Below are positions 52,465-61,252 of a DNA stretch of 64,000 nucleotides, in pieces (positions within the stretch are counted from its first letter, which is position 1; every line of letters begins with the position of its first letter). Under the pieces are notes generated by a model. The model made no database searches and was not told the origin of the DNA. It was given only the letters and a program-made list of their open reading frames with translations. The DNA is from Planococcus sp. PAMC 21323 (lineage in GTDB: Bacteria > Bacillota > Bacilli > Bacillales_A > Planococcaceae): positions 1,550,001-1,614,000 of the forward strand of contig NZ_CP009129.1 in NCBI RefSeq assembly GCF_000785555.1, given 5' to 3'. The position numbers were made by a program, and so were the translations under genes.

Positions 52465-53268
52465 TTAAATCTCAATAATTTTCATCGCAGTATAAATTTC
52501 TTCTTTAGGCGAGTCGAGTACCCATTCATTTGGATAATGACCAAGCGGATTGCAAATACACTCAATGCCTTTATATTCCTCGTGATAGCGTGAATGCGTA
52601 TGGCCAAAAATCATTTTTTTGACACCATATTTTTCAGCTAAATTGCCAAGCCGCGAACTTCCCATCATGGCATTAAAAAAATCCCACGTAGGTTCATTTT
52701 TAATTTGGATAAAATGCTCAAATGGAACAAAATGATTAACTAAAATAATGTTTTTCCCTTGATGTTCTAGTAACCACTGTTCAAGCCTTGTAATATATTT
52801 TTCAGTGACTTCTTTGTCTTTCTCTGGCCAATGAGCATGAAGTTTATCTGGCCACGTAAAATTACTACACCGACCGATCTCAAATTCCTCTTCAGTAAAT
52901 TCAGGTGAACCCAATGAATAATCGTACCAACCTCCATCCCCAACGACGACCCATTCTTTGTTTAGCTCTATTGGTCCTCTCCCTAAATTGCCTTTAAACT
53001 TAAGCAATTGATCATAAGCTACAGTAGAATCTTCATGGTAAATATCGTGATTTCCGTGAACATATAAAATTTGTATATTCGGTAATTCGTTTTGCAATTG
53101 ATTCAATAAATTTAAGCTTTTCTCAGGACCAGCCGCCATATCTCCGCACATAATATAAATATCCGGAGCATGTTGGATTAAACTGTCCCTTAAAAGCAAT
53201 AGTATATCAGTCTCAGTTTTTTTTCGGTTTAATCCTTCATGAATATCAGATAAAACAGCGATTTTCAC
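52465..53268 (-). CDS. Calcineurin-like metallophosphoesterase
   Basis: A 267-residue binuclear metallophosphoesterase: VLSDIHEG (residue 5), CGDMAAGPE (about 41), VHGNHDIYHED (about 70), VNHFVPFEH (about 175) and FGHTHSRYHEE (about 218) are the metal-binding blocks. Substrate unknown; phosphodiesterase or phosphatase. GTG start eight bases after AGGAGG. Monocistronic. Confidence 0.9.
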   Translation of the reverse strand: MKIAVLSDIHEGLNRKKTETDILLLLRDSLIQHAPDIYIMCGDMAAGPEKSLNLLNQLQNELPNIQILYVHGNHDIYHEDSTVAYDQLLKFKGNLGRGPIELNKEWVVVGDGGWYDYSLGSPEFTEEEFEIGRCSNFTWPDKLHAHWPEKDKEVTEKYITRLEQWLLEHQGKNIILVNHFVPFEHFIQIKNEPTWDFFNAMMGSSRLGNLAEKYGVKKMIFGHTHSRYHEEYKGIECICNPLGHYPNEWVLDSPKEEIYTAMKIIEI

Positions 53269-53401
53269 TGGGCATTCCTCCTATGAGAAGCATACTAGAC
53301 AATGTATTTATAGCTACCGATATTTTATAACGCAATATTCGTTACATATTTATTATAACTGATTTTTCAGTCTTTTAAGAGTAGAAGCTGAAATATTTCA
53401 T

Positions 53402-53440
53402 AAAAAAGAGAAATGTATAATGATTCACATTTCTCTTTTA
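53402..53440 (-). terminator. Terminator of the ABC transporter operon
   Basis: AAAGAGAAATGT and ACATTTCTCTTT form the stem, with T runs on both strands; it lies just after the ATPase stop at 53453. Confidence 0.8.
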
Positions 53441-53452
53441 TCAACGTTTTTA

Positions 53453-54523
53453 TTAAGTTGTGATAAGCGATTCTGTTTGAACGGGTGCGTTTTTCAAGGA
53501 GATACTGACGAGATCTCCTGTCGTAAACCGTGTGGTAAATACTGATTCGTGAATCGTCCAAGTTTCTTCCTCGACCTCGACTGTGTAATGTATTTCATGT
53601 CCTTGGTATTGAACAAAAGTCACAATACCTTGTAGCCCAGCTTGTTCTGGTGGAAGAAGTTGAAACTGTTCAGGACGCACAGGATATATACCACTTTCCT
53701 TAAAACTAGCTGTCACACCAAGATCAGGCCATACATTTTTTGAATCTATCGCTGGAATAAATTGTTTGTTTTGCCACTCGCCTTTAACCAAATTGCATTT
53801 ACCAACAAACGTAGCTACAAATTCAGTTTCAGGGCGTGTATAAAGTACTTCAGGAGGTGCAATTTGTTCAATGCGACCTTGATTCATTACGACAATTTTA
53901 TCAGCAATAGCCAATGCTTCTCCTTGGTCATGCGTTACAAAAACGATCGAAGCTTTTGTTTCTCGGTGCAGTTTTTGAATTTCTTTACGCATCTCCATAC
54001 GCAACTCAACGTCTAGCGCACTTAAAGGCTCGTCCATTAACAGCAAATTGGGTAAAGGTGCGATAGCACGTGCTAAGGCTACACGTTGCTTTTGACCACC
54101 AGACAGCTCTGAGGGATATCTCTCAGCCATAGAGTCTAACCCAACAAGCTTTAACACTTCATTAATACGTTGTTGAAGCTCTTTTTTACCTTCTTTAATT
54201 TTATTGGGATGATAGCTGAGTGGAAATTTTACGTGTTCTGCAACCGTCATATGTGGCCACAGTGCAAACGATTGAAACACCATGCCGATATTGCGTTTTT
54301 CAGGTGGCAATACTCGTTTTTTTGAAGCGAGCATCAGATTATCCATTTCAATTGTTCCATCAGTCGGTCCCATAAATCCGGCTAATAATTTAAGTAAAGT
54401 CGTTTTTCCGCATCCTGAAGGTCCAAGTACTGCGATAAATTCACCTTCACCGATCTCCAAATCAATCGCATGAAGCGCAGTAAAAGAACCGTATTTTTTC
54501 GATACATTATTTACTTTAATCAT
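53453..54523 (-). CDS. ABC transporter ATP-binding protein (iron/phosphonate class)
   Basis: A 356-residue ABC ATPase: GPSGCGKTTLLKLLAGF (Walker A, about 34), Q-loop VFQSFALWPHMTV, LSGGQKQRVALARAI (about 140), LLMDEPLSALD and VTHDQGEAL, then a C-terminal TOBE-like domain. The sequence places it with the FbpC/PotA/PhnT family. Its ATG overlaps the permease stop by 4 bases (ATGA). Energises the importer encoded by the next two genes upstream. Confidence 0.93.
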   Translation of the reverse strand: MIKVNNVSKKYGSFTALHAIDLEIGEGEFIAVLGPSGCGKTTLLKLLAGFMGPTDGTIEMDNLMLASKKRVLPPEKRNIGMVFQSFALWPHMTVAEHVKFPLSYHPNKIKEGKKELQQRINEVLKLVGLDSMAERYPSELSGGQKQRVALARAIAPLPNLLLMDEPLSALDVELRMEMRKEIQKLHRETKASIVFVTHDQGEALAIADKIVVMNQGRIEQIAPPEVLYTRPETEFVATFVGKCNLVKGEWQNKQFIPAIDSKNVWPDLGVTASFKESGIYPVRPEQFQLLPPEQAGLQGIVTFVQYQGHEIHYTVEVEEETWTIHESVFTTRFTTGDLVSISLKNAPVQTESLITT

Positions 54524-56262
54524 TTACTTTTCAACACCTTTCTATCCCAAATTTTACTTAGTAGCATAAACAAACTGCCACCGAACAATATGCCCAGCAC
54601 GAGTATAGTTGAAAAAGCTGTCGAATAAGTTGAGTAACCAGCTTGTTCATAACCAAAAATAACTACTCCAACTGTTTCAGATCCAGACGACCATAATAAA
54701 CTCGATACCGTCAATTCTGTAAGCGCCATTAAAAATACAAGTAACGCGCCACTGATAATTCCAGGAAACAATAAAGGCAATAAAATACGACGCCATTTTA
54801 CCCAACCGGTTGCGCCAGAAGTTCGTGCTGCCTCTTCCATTGAAGGATCAATTTGCAACAACGCCGTATAACTCCCTCTAACTTGCAACACGAGAAAACG
54901 TGTGACATAAGCGATAAATAAGATCCACACTGTTCCGTAGATACCAGGATTCCATCCTGGTATAGGTTCGAGCCACATAAAAATCATACAAAGGGCAAAC
55001 ACAGTTCCCGGCAGTGCATAAGGAATAGTCATAAACAATTCTGCTGTTTTCGTACTCCAGTCTGGATATTTAAAGCGTAAATAAGCGACTGCGGTTCCGA
55101 TTACTAAACAGACGAGCATTGTAAAGATGGCGAGTTGTAAACTATTCGACAAAGCAGATAATGGTTTTGAATCCGTTAAAAATACATATTCATAATTTCG
55201 GAGTGATAAGTTTTCTAATTTGAATGGAACACCATAAGCAGAGATTAGCGATAATGCGCCCATTGTAATGAGCGGCATCAAACTCGTCACTAATAAGAAT
55301 ACCCATAACGAGACTTCAAGAAGCTTTTGTTTACCCGCTGACAAATAAATACGTGGCGATGAATCACTTCTATTTGTTTCATTAACGCGACTGCGGCGTA
55401 GCAAAAACCATTGCAGTAAGGTTCCCATCAACGCTATTAGTCCAAGTATAACGGACAACACAGCAGCACGAGAAAATGCAGTTGGACCGAATCCGACCAC
55501 TTGCTCATAAATATACGTACTCAATACACGAATGTTTGCAGGAGTTCCTAAAAAAGCTGGAATTCCAAAATTATCAAGATTTGATAAAAAGGCAATCAAG
55601 CCTCCACTTGCAATCCCGGGAAGCGCAAGTGGAAGGACCACTTTCCAAAACGTTCGTTTTTTCGACAAGCCACTAGTGGCAGCTGCCTCTTCTAATTCAC
55701 GAGGAATTTTCCGGAAAACGTTTACTGTAAATAAATACACAAGTGGATAATGCGAAATTCCAAGAAGCAGAATAATACCACCGATACTGTATAAATTCGG
55801 TGCTTGCAGATCACCTGGTAACCATGAAAGCATCGCTGTCACTGGACCAGATGCACTGAAAAACTGTGTCCAAGCTAATGTTGTAATATAAGATGGGATT
55901 ACAAATGGCAGAAAAATAAATAGCTGCATTGCACGTTTTCCACTTAATTCGACATATGCGACTATCCAAGAAAACAAGATTCCAAGTACCAATGCAAGTA
56001 ATGTAGAACCTGCAACGACGATCAAGGTGTTTTTCACTGTTTTCCATGTTGCTGGTTCTCTTAGTACTTCTGTGTAATACTGCATGGTTAGTGACCCATC
56101 ATCTACGAAACTCAACCAAACAAGTCGCAGTACCGGTAATAAAAAAAACAAAAAAATTACAAGTAATCCAATTACCTTATACATATTCTTACTTTGAAAA
56201 AAGAGAGAAAAAGAGGTGTCCCTCTTTTTTCTCTCTTCTGCCATTGGCGGTTTTGCTGTCAT
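54520..56262 (-). CDS. ABC transporter permease, fused double domain
   Basis: A 580-residue permease with two binding-protein-dependent transport domains in one chain, about 12 membrane helices. The EAA loops are EEAAATSGLSKKRTFWKVVLP near residue 197 and EEAARTSGATGWVKWRRILLP near 487. Fused double permeases occur in the Fe(III) FbpB group and in the 2-aminoethylphosphonate (PhnU2-like) group, so sequence alone does not set the substrate. ATG follows GAGGAG. Confidence 0.92.
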   Translation of the reverse strand: MTAKPPMAEERKKRDTSFSLFFQSKNMYKVIGLLVIFLFFLLPVLRLVWLSFVDDGSLTMQYYTEVLREPATWKTVKNTLIVVAGSTLLALVLGILFSWIVAYVELSGKRAMQLFIFLPFVIPSYITTLAWTQFFSASGPVTAMLSWLPGDLQAPNLYSIGGIILLLGISHYPLVYLFTVNVFRKIPRELEEAAATSGLSKKRTFWKVVLPLALPGIASGGLIAFLSNLDNFGIPAFLGTPANIRVLSTYIYEQVVGFGPTAFSRAAVLSVILGLIALMGTLLQWFLLRRSRVNETNRSDSSPRIYLSAGKQKLLEVSLWVFLLVTSLMPLITMGALSLISAYGVPFKLENLSLRNYEYVFLTDSKPLSALSNSLQLAIFTMLVCLVIGTAVAYLRFKYPDWSTKTAELFMTIPYALPGTVFALCMIFMWLEPIPGWNPGIYGTVWILFIAYVTRFLVLQVRGSYTALLQIDPSMEEAARTSGATGWVKWRRILLPLLFPGIISGALLVFLMALTELTVSSLLWSSGSETVGVVIFGYEQAGYSTYSTAFSTILVLGILFGGSLFMLLSKIWDRKVLKSK

Positions 56263-56297
56263 ATAACTAACTCCTCACATCGAAATCCAGCTTTTTT

Positions 56298-57326
56298 TTA
56301 CTCTCCAAAAATCTTCCCAAACTTAGCTTTATCATCGTTACGAGTTTCTAACAATTCAGTCGCTTCAGCACTTAAAATTGTCATTTCATCTAATGTTTTT
56401 AGCCCTTCCGGAGCTTCGACACCTTCACGAATCGGCGTATAGCCTTGATCAGAAGCTAATTGTTGGCCTTCTTCCGAGAGGATAAAGTCGACAAATGCTT
56501 TTGATGCGTCTTCATTTTCAGTATTAGCGAGTATCCCAACTGGTTCAGTAATAACTGGAACTCCTTCTTTCGGATAAATCAATTCAACTGGAGATCCTTC
56601 ATTTTTAGCACGAGCTGCTAAAAAATCTACGATCATGCCATAATTTTTTTCGCCAGTTGCCACACTTTCTAAAACTGCCCCGTTGCCTTGTGTGATCATC
56701 ACATCGTTAGCGCTAAGTGCTTCGTAAAATTCCCAACCCAATTCATCTTGACGCGTAATAACACCTAAATTATAGGCAGCAGCACCAGAATATAATGGGC
56801 TTGGCATCACTGACTGTCCTTTCGTCGCAGCATCAGTTAAACTGCTCCAACTATCCGGCATATCGGACACTTCGTTCGTATTGACGATCATTCCGGTTGC
56901 CATAATTTTTGTGCCCGCATAAGTTCCATCGGGGTCGACAAAAGCATCATCCATTGATTCTGCTTCTGGTGATTTATAACTTAGCAATAATTCTTCTGCT
57001 TTAAAATTCTCAAACGTTACAGAATCTGCAACTAATAGTACATCAGCCTGAATATTACCACCTTGATTTTCAGCTTGGATTTTTGATACTACCTCTTCTG
57101 TACCTGAACGGAAAATACTAATCTCAACTTCTGGATTTAGTTTTTTAAACGCATCAACTAATCCTTGCGCATCTGCATCCGGCTGTGATGTGTAGAAATC
57201 CAGTGTACCTGATACTCCTTCTCCTTCTTTCGAAGTATTTGAATAGGAATCACCTTCTCCACCGCCACAAGCAGCAAGTAATGTTGCTAGGCCTAATGAT
57301 GCCGAACCAAAAAAGATTTTCTTCAT
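56298..57326 (-). CDS. ABC substrate-binding lipoprotein (iron or phosphonate class)
   Basis: A 342-residue extracytoplasmic binding lipoprotein with lipobox LATLLAACGGG and a type II fold: GTLDFYTSQPDADAQGLVDA near residue 40, ADVLLVADSVTFEN near 97, MPSPLYSGAAAYNL near 173, MIVDFLAARAKNEGSP near 238. It resembles the iron(III)/2-aminoethylphosphonate binding-protein cluster; the paired iron-ligand tyrosines of FbpA are not evident. PhoP-like boxes upstream favour a phosphorus-containing ligand. First gene of the operon, ATG after AAGGAGG. Confidence 0.9.
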   Translation of the reverse strand: MKKIFFGSASLGLATLLAACGGGEGDSYSNTSKEGEGVSGTLDFYTSQPDADAQGLVDAFKKLNPEVEISIFRSGTEEVVSKIQAENQGGNIQADVLLVADSVTFENFKAEELLLSYKSPEAESMDDAFVDPDGTYAGTKIMATGMIVNTNEVSDMPDSWSSLTDAATKGQSVMPSPLYSGAAAYNLGVITRQDELGWEFYEALSANDVMITQGNGAVLESVATGEKNYGMIVDFLAARAKNEGSPVELIYPKEGVPVITEPVGILANTENEDASKAFVDFILSEEGQQLASDQGYTPIREGVEAPEGLKTLDEMTILSAEATELLETRNDDKAKFGKIFGE

Positions 57327-57389
57327 ATCATTTCCTCCTTATGTTTTGTATCGGCCATTAAAGAGATTGTTATTTAAGGACTCTTTAAA

Positions 57390-57432
57390 AGTATAACGCT
57401 ACTATATGAAGCTATTGTTAAGCTATTATTAA
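57390..57432 (-). promoter_or_regulatory. PhoP box array with -10 element upstream of the ABC operon
   Basis: On the minus strand three hexamers, TTAATA, TTAACA and TTCATA, occur with exact 5-bp spacers (the first two being ATAGC), at 57427-57432, 57416-57421 and 57405-57410. All fit the Bacillus PhoP consensus TT(A/C/T)A(C/T)A with its 11-bp period. TATACT (57390-57395) downstream could be the -10 box. Confidence 0.65.
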
Positions 57433-57610
57433 AAAATATTATTGTAATCCACAAAACTATTCATCTTTTGGAAACTTTACATACTTATTGTCTTATAAAG
57501 TAACTATAAATTGCCTAGCTAGCAAGGTCAAATATAAATTTTTATACTATTTGGTTTTCAAAAATACTTAATGTCGTTTTATTTTAAATATACAATCTGA
57601 AACTATACAA

Positions 57611-57664
57611 AAAGCACTTTAATCCACAACTTCTGATTAAAAAAGCTAGTGGGTTAAAGTGCGT
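57611..57664. terminator. Hairpin downstream of the IDEAL-domain gene
   Basis: GCACTTTAATCCAC and GTGGGTTAAAGTGC pair (one mismatch) around a loop; T-rich sequence follows on both strands. Confidence 0.6.
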
Positions 57665-57702
57665 GATCTTATTATTTTTTTTTAGTAAATGAGTTATTAT
57701 TT

Positions 57703-58026
57703 TTAGTTAATAGCTTGCTTTTTTTCATTTAGTTGAGACGAAAGCTCCTGAAACCACTCTTTATCATCAGTGGCTAGTGCCAAATCAATCAAGAAACTAA
57801 GTTGTGCTACATCTTTATTTGCGGATTCTGGAATACTATCAACTTGATGTATAGACATTGGAATGGTCATGCCAATCATTTCCTCATTGTCACTTTCTAC
57901 AACCGTTACATTGACAGCTTCTTTAAGAATATCTAAGGAATCGATGAACCCAATGATCAATTCGTCATGGCGTGACTTCCCTTTTACCCAATCACTTATT
58001 TTTAAAATCGTTTTATTCGTACCCAT
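57703..58026 (-). CDS. IDEAL domain-like small protein
   Basis: A 107-residue protein. The C-terminal IDLALATDDKEWFQELSSQL (about residues 78-97) fits the short IDEAL motif; the N-terminal part (KISDWVKGKSRHDELIIGFI) resembles the YpiB/YfhJ-like family to some extent. Function unknown. ATG follows AAGTAGGTG. Monocistronic. Confidence 0.65.
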   Translation of the reverse strand: MGTNKTILKISDWVKGKSRHDELIIGFIDSLDILKEAVNVTVVESDNEEMIGMTIPMSIHQVDSIPESANKDVAQLSFLIDLALATDDKEWFQELSSQLNEKKQAIN

Positions 58027-58342
58027 ATCTATACACCTACTTTACATTATTTTTGTTGTTACATACTGAACACTATCGAATGTTCGATTCTTATTACTGT
58101 TTCCCTTATCAAACACTCGCAAACGTCATAAGCCACTAATTAAAAGAAGAAATCGCCTTACCCTTTGTAAAATTCTTCACTAAACTTCTGACTTAAGTTA
58201 ATGTTACGTCTCTACTCTTAGAAACTCAATTTATATGCCTCATATTCGAGATATGTTAAATTCGTATAAAATCAAAAACAACCTCTCTTTCCAGTTAAGG
58301 ATTAGAGAGGTTGTAGCTATGGTGAAATGTTGTATTTTTATA
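58027..58342. other. 316-bp intergenic region
   Basis: Nothing coding-like found. The right end carries the fabH terminator (58276-58314); the left end is the promoter region of the IDEAL-domain gene. Confidence 0.5.
58276..58314 (-). terminator. Terminator of the fabH gene
   Basis: ACAACCTCTCT and AGAGAGGTTGT form an 11-bp stem followed on the minus strand by TTTTTGATTT. Confidence 0.8.
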
Positions 58343-59326
58343 TTATATCGACCATTTGATTAACATTCCAGCGTGCGTTAAGCCTCCGCCAAATCCGTAG
58401 AGAAGCAATGTATCATTCGGCTTAAGCTTACCTTCTTCTAAACCTTTAACCAATGATAACGGAATTGAGGCTGCTGAAGTATTACCATAATACTCGAGAC
58501 TATAAATTGTTTGTCCAAGTGAAAGTCCAGTTCTATTGCAAATCGATTCAATAATTCGAAGGTTAGCACTATGTGGTATAAACCAGTCTACATCCTTTGT
58601 CTCGTATTGAGCCTTTTCTAATAATGCTACCACTCCTTTAGGAACGGTATTCACAGCCCATTTATAAACTTCACGTCCGTTTTGATTGACGAAACCATTT
58701 ACCGCCAATTCATTTCCAAACATTTGTTGGGAAAGATCTGTACAGTAAAGATTATGAGCCAGTTCTCCATTAGTACCCATATGCGACTCAATAAAACTTG
58801 GATTTTCTTCATCAAATTCTACAAGAACAGCTCCCCCGCCGTCCCCAAATAAGATGCATGTTGAACGATCACTATAATCCAAAATTTTAGAAAAGGTTTC
58901 TGCTCCTATGACTAAAATCTTTTTGTTTAATCCTGAAGTAATTAGGCCATTTGCAATATGAAGTCCGTATGCAAATCCAGAGCAAGCTGCATTTAAATCA
59001 ATCGCCCCCGTATTTTTAATGCCAAGTTTTGCTTGAACAAGAGCAGAAACACTCGGCGTTTTAAAATCAGGTGTCATTGTACAGGCGATAATCATATCTA
59101 CATCATCTAATGACATACCAAAGCGCTCTACTAAATTTTCCACAGCTTTCACACTAATATCACTCGTAAATTCAGTAGCAAGAGCCATTCTACGTTCTTT
59201 TATACCAGTCCGTTGGACGATCCATTCATCATTTGTTTCCACTAATTTTTCTAAATCGTGATTTGTCAGCTTCTTTTCAGGTACATATGAACCGATAGCT
59301 GTAATTCGAGCTCTTGAAGTGTTCAG
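58343..59326 (-). CDS. fabH: Beta-ketoacyl-ACP synthase III (FabH), apparent CTG start
   Basis: A 327-residue FabH that condenses acyl-CoA with malonyl-ACP to start fatty acid synthesis. The catalytic triad is visible: cysteine in NAACSGFAYGLH, histidine in WFIPHSANLRI, asparagine in YYGNTSAASIPLS. The true N-terminus (ARITAIGSYVPEKKLTNHD) extends upstream of the first ATG/GTG and reads back only to CTG at 59324-59326, eight bases after AGGAGG and just behind an in-frame TAA. It resembles the second Bacillus FabH (YhfB), a likely branched-chain primer enzyme. Monocistronic. Confidence 0.9.
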   Translation of the reverse strand: MNTSRARITAIGSYVPEKKLTNHDLEKLVETNDEWIVQRTGIKERRMALATEFTSDISVKAVENLVERFGMSLDDVDMIIACTMTPDFKTPSVSALVQAKLGIKNTGAIDLNAACSGFAYGLHIANGLITSGLNKKILVIGAETFSKILDYSDRSTCILFGDGGGAVLVEFDEENPSFIESHMGTNGELAHNLYCTDLSQQMFGNELAVNGFVNQNGREVYKWAVNTVPKGVVALLEKAQYETKDVDWFIPHSANLRIIESICNRTGLSLGQTIYSLEYYGNTSAASIPLSLVKGLEEGKLKPNDTLLLYGFGGGLTHAGMLIKWSI

Positions 59327-59527
59327 TTAAAGCGCCTCCTCTTATTATACTCTCACTATTCTACCACCAACTATTAGCATTAGGTACTAATAAAGCGAGT
59401 TATCGTATTTTTTTTCAAGTTATAAAAATATTACGTCCTATTTAAAAATTCTTTTAATTAACTAAATATACAGACAAAATAGTTTATTTATATTATAATG
59501 AACAAAAAAATACAAGGAGTTGATTGT

Positions 59528-60280
59528 GTGAAGAAACTTTTGAAAATGCTCATTGTTGCTGTTTTGCTCGTTTTTTCTCTTGGGGCTCCATCCGTTTTAG
59601 CTGAAAATAATCAAGGTAAAGAATCTCTCGTCGCATTGGGTGATTCTATAACTTTTGGTTATAATTTGAACCAAAAAAATAATCATCCTGCTAAAGCTGC
59701 ATTTCCCTATCTAATCGGCGATGATGCCAATTTACGTGTACGTAACCTAGGAGTTGCAGGTTGGCAAACGGAGGATCTACTCGCTACATTAAACACCAGC
59801 AAAAAGTATCAGAAAGCTATTCAACATGCTGATTACATTACGCTGACAATCGGCGGAAACGATTTAGTAGAAATTTTAAAAGAAGCTAACGTTGAAAGTG
59901 GAGGAAATCCTCAGCAGTTTCAACAATTAATTCAACAAAAACTGGCTACTAGTCCCGCTTTTGATAATCTTGCTGCTAGCATTCAAAAAATACGTTTTCT
60001 CTCACATGCCCCAATTATTCTGTACAATATTTATAATCCATTCCAAGTAACTGATCCACTGCATTATGTAGTAGCTCCTTACTTACCACAAATCAACGCT
60101 GCTTTCACAGGGATAGCGGCTAACTTTAATGACGTTACCGTAGTTGACGCCTATAGTGCTTTTAATAATCACCAGTCTGAATTTGTCACTCCGCAAGATA
60201 TTCATCCTACAAATGCTGGACAGCAAAAGCTTGCTGAAATCGGCTTGGAAGTTCTTTACTACGAATATATTGCTCACTGA
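59528..60280 (+). CDS. Secreted GDSL/SGNH-family esterase
   Basis: A 250-residue hydrolase with a signal peptide (MLIVAVLLVFSLGAPSVLAEN). Block I is ALGDSITFGYN with the nucleophilic serine near residue 40, block III is TIGGNDLVE near residue 114, and block V is DIHPTNAGQQKL with the Asp-His pair near residue 227. It acts outside or at the cell surface on lipids, esters or acetyl groups. GTG at 59528 is preceded by CAAGGAG; an ATG-frame start at 59498 lies upstream. Monocistronic. Confidence 0.88.
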   Translation: MKKLLKMLIVAVLLVFSLGAPSVLAENNQGKESLVALGDSITFGYNLNQKNNHPAKAAFPYLIGDDANLRVRNLGVAGWQTEDLLATLNTSKKYQKAIQHADYITLTIGGNDLVEILKEANVESGGNPQQFQQLIQQKLATSPAFDNLAASIQKIRFLSHAPIILYNIYNPFQVTDPLHYVVAPYLPQINAAFTGIAANFNDVTVVDAYSAFNNHQSEFVTPQDIHPTNAGQQKLAEIGLEVLYYEYIAH

Positions 60281-60287
60281 AATAAAT

Positions 60288-60324
60288 AAAAGCTGTAGCT
60301 CGTTTTAAAGAGGCTACAGCTTTT
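60288..60324 (+). terminator. Intrinsic terminator after the GDSL esterase gene
   Basis: AAAAGCTGTAGC and GCTACAGCTTTT form a 12-bp stem around a long loop. Confidence 0.75.
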
Positions 60325-60488
60325 AAATGGTTTAAAGTTTTTCCAATTCGAAAGAGTGTATTTACTACCAGCAAAAAGATAGTAATCAGATTCCCGTACA
60401 TTTCTGCGAGAGTTTGTTCAGTATGTATTTCTCAACAATAAAAAGATATACTTATATATGATTGAAATAATGTATGAGGTGATTTGAG

Positions 60489-61223
60489 TTGAGAAGTGGA
60501 AATCCAAGTTTAAAGACCGAAACGTTCGAAAATTTTAAAGGTACTGCGACTGGTCAAAGTATGACCATCCAAGGCACTGTCAACAAAACATTTATCCTTC
60601 TCTTACTGCTGCTCGTGACGTTTGTCTATTCCTGGAATCAATTTGTCACTAGTCCTAGTGGTGTACTGCCCTTACTTCTCGTAGGTGCGATTGGTGGACT
60701 AATTGCAGGATTGATTACGATTTTTGTGCCTAAAGTGTCGCCATTTACAGCGCCCATCTATGCGTTGTTAGAAGGTTTGTTCCTTGGGGCAGTCTCTGCG
60801 CAATACGAAGTTCAGTACGGCGGAATTGTCTTTCAAGCTGTTCTCATTACGATAGGCGTACTACTAAGTTTATTGCTTGTTTATAAGTCAGGTCTGATCA
60901 AAGTTACGCAAAACTTTAGACTCGGTGTTGCGGCAGCTACTGGTGCTATTTTCTTGGTTTATGTGATTTCGTTTATTGGCGGATTTTTTGGCTTTGAAAT
61001 TCCGTTCCTTCACGATTCTTCACCTATAGGCATTGGGATTAGCGTAATTATCGTTATTGTAGCTGCGCTGAATTTGGTTTTGGATTTTGACTTTATTGAA
61101 AATGCTGCTGAAAAGCAAGTTCCAAAATACTTTGAGTGGTATGGTGCTTTCGGTTTGCTTGTCACATTGGTTTGGTTGTATCTTGAAATTCTTCGGTTGT
61201 TATCGAAAATTCGTAGTAGATAA
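60489..61223 (+). CDS. Bax inhibitor-1/YccA family membrane protein
   Basis: A 244-residue protein with about seven helices from residue 32 on, of the Bax inhibitor-1-like YccA/YbhL family. Marks: GLIAGLITIFVPKVSPFTAP near residue 75, LEGLFLGAVSAQYE and the terminal DFDFIENAAEKQVPKYFEWYG. Members are calcium-leak or protease-modulating channels in other bacteria; function here is not established. TTG start at 60489 after GAGGTG. Monocistronic. Confidence 0.87.
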   Translation: MRSGNPSLKTETFENFKGTATGQSMTIQGTVNKTFILLLLLLVTFVYSWNQFVTSPSGVLPLLLVGAIGGLIAGLITIFVPKVSPFTAPIYALLEGLFLGAVSAQYEVQYGGIVFQAVLITIGVLLSLLLVYKSGLIKVTQNFRLGVAAATGAIFLVYVISFIGGFFGFEIPFLHDSSPIGIGISVIIVIVAALNLVLDFDFIENAAEKQVPKYFEWYGAFGLLVTLVWLYLEILRLLSKIRSR

Positions 61224-61225
61224 TC

Positions 61226-61252
61226 AGAAAACGTCCTTCGGGGCGTTTTTTA
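61226..61252. terminator. Short terminator between Bax inhibitor and DUF1835 genes
   Basis: AAAACGTCC and GGGGCGTTTT form a stem with TTC loop; T runs follow on both sides. Confidence 0.7.

Larger units (their letters stand above)
57327..57702. other. 376-bp intergenic region
   Basis: Holds the ABC operon promoter with the PhoP-like boxes (57405-57432), an AT-rich stretch, and a terminator hairpin near 57611-57664. No additional gene found. Confidence 0.6.

Noticed and set aside
56298-57326. Calling the binding protein an iron (FbpA) receptor
   Set aside because: The paired iron-ligand tyrosines are not evident and the upstream boxes fit PhoP rather than Fur, so the substrate is left open.
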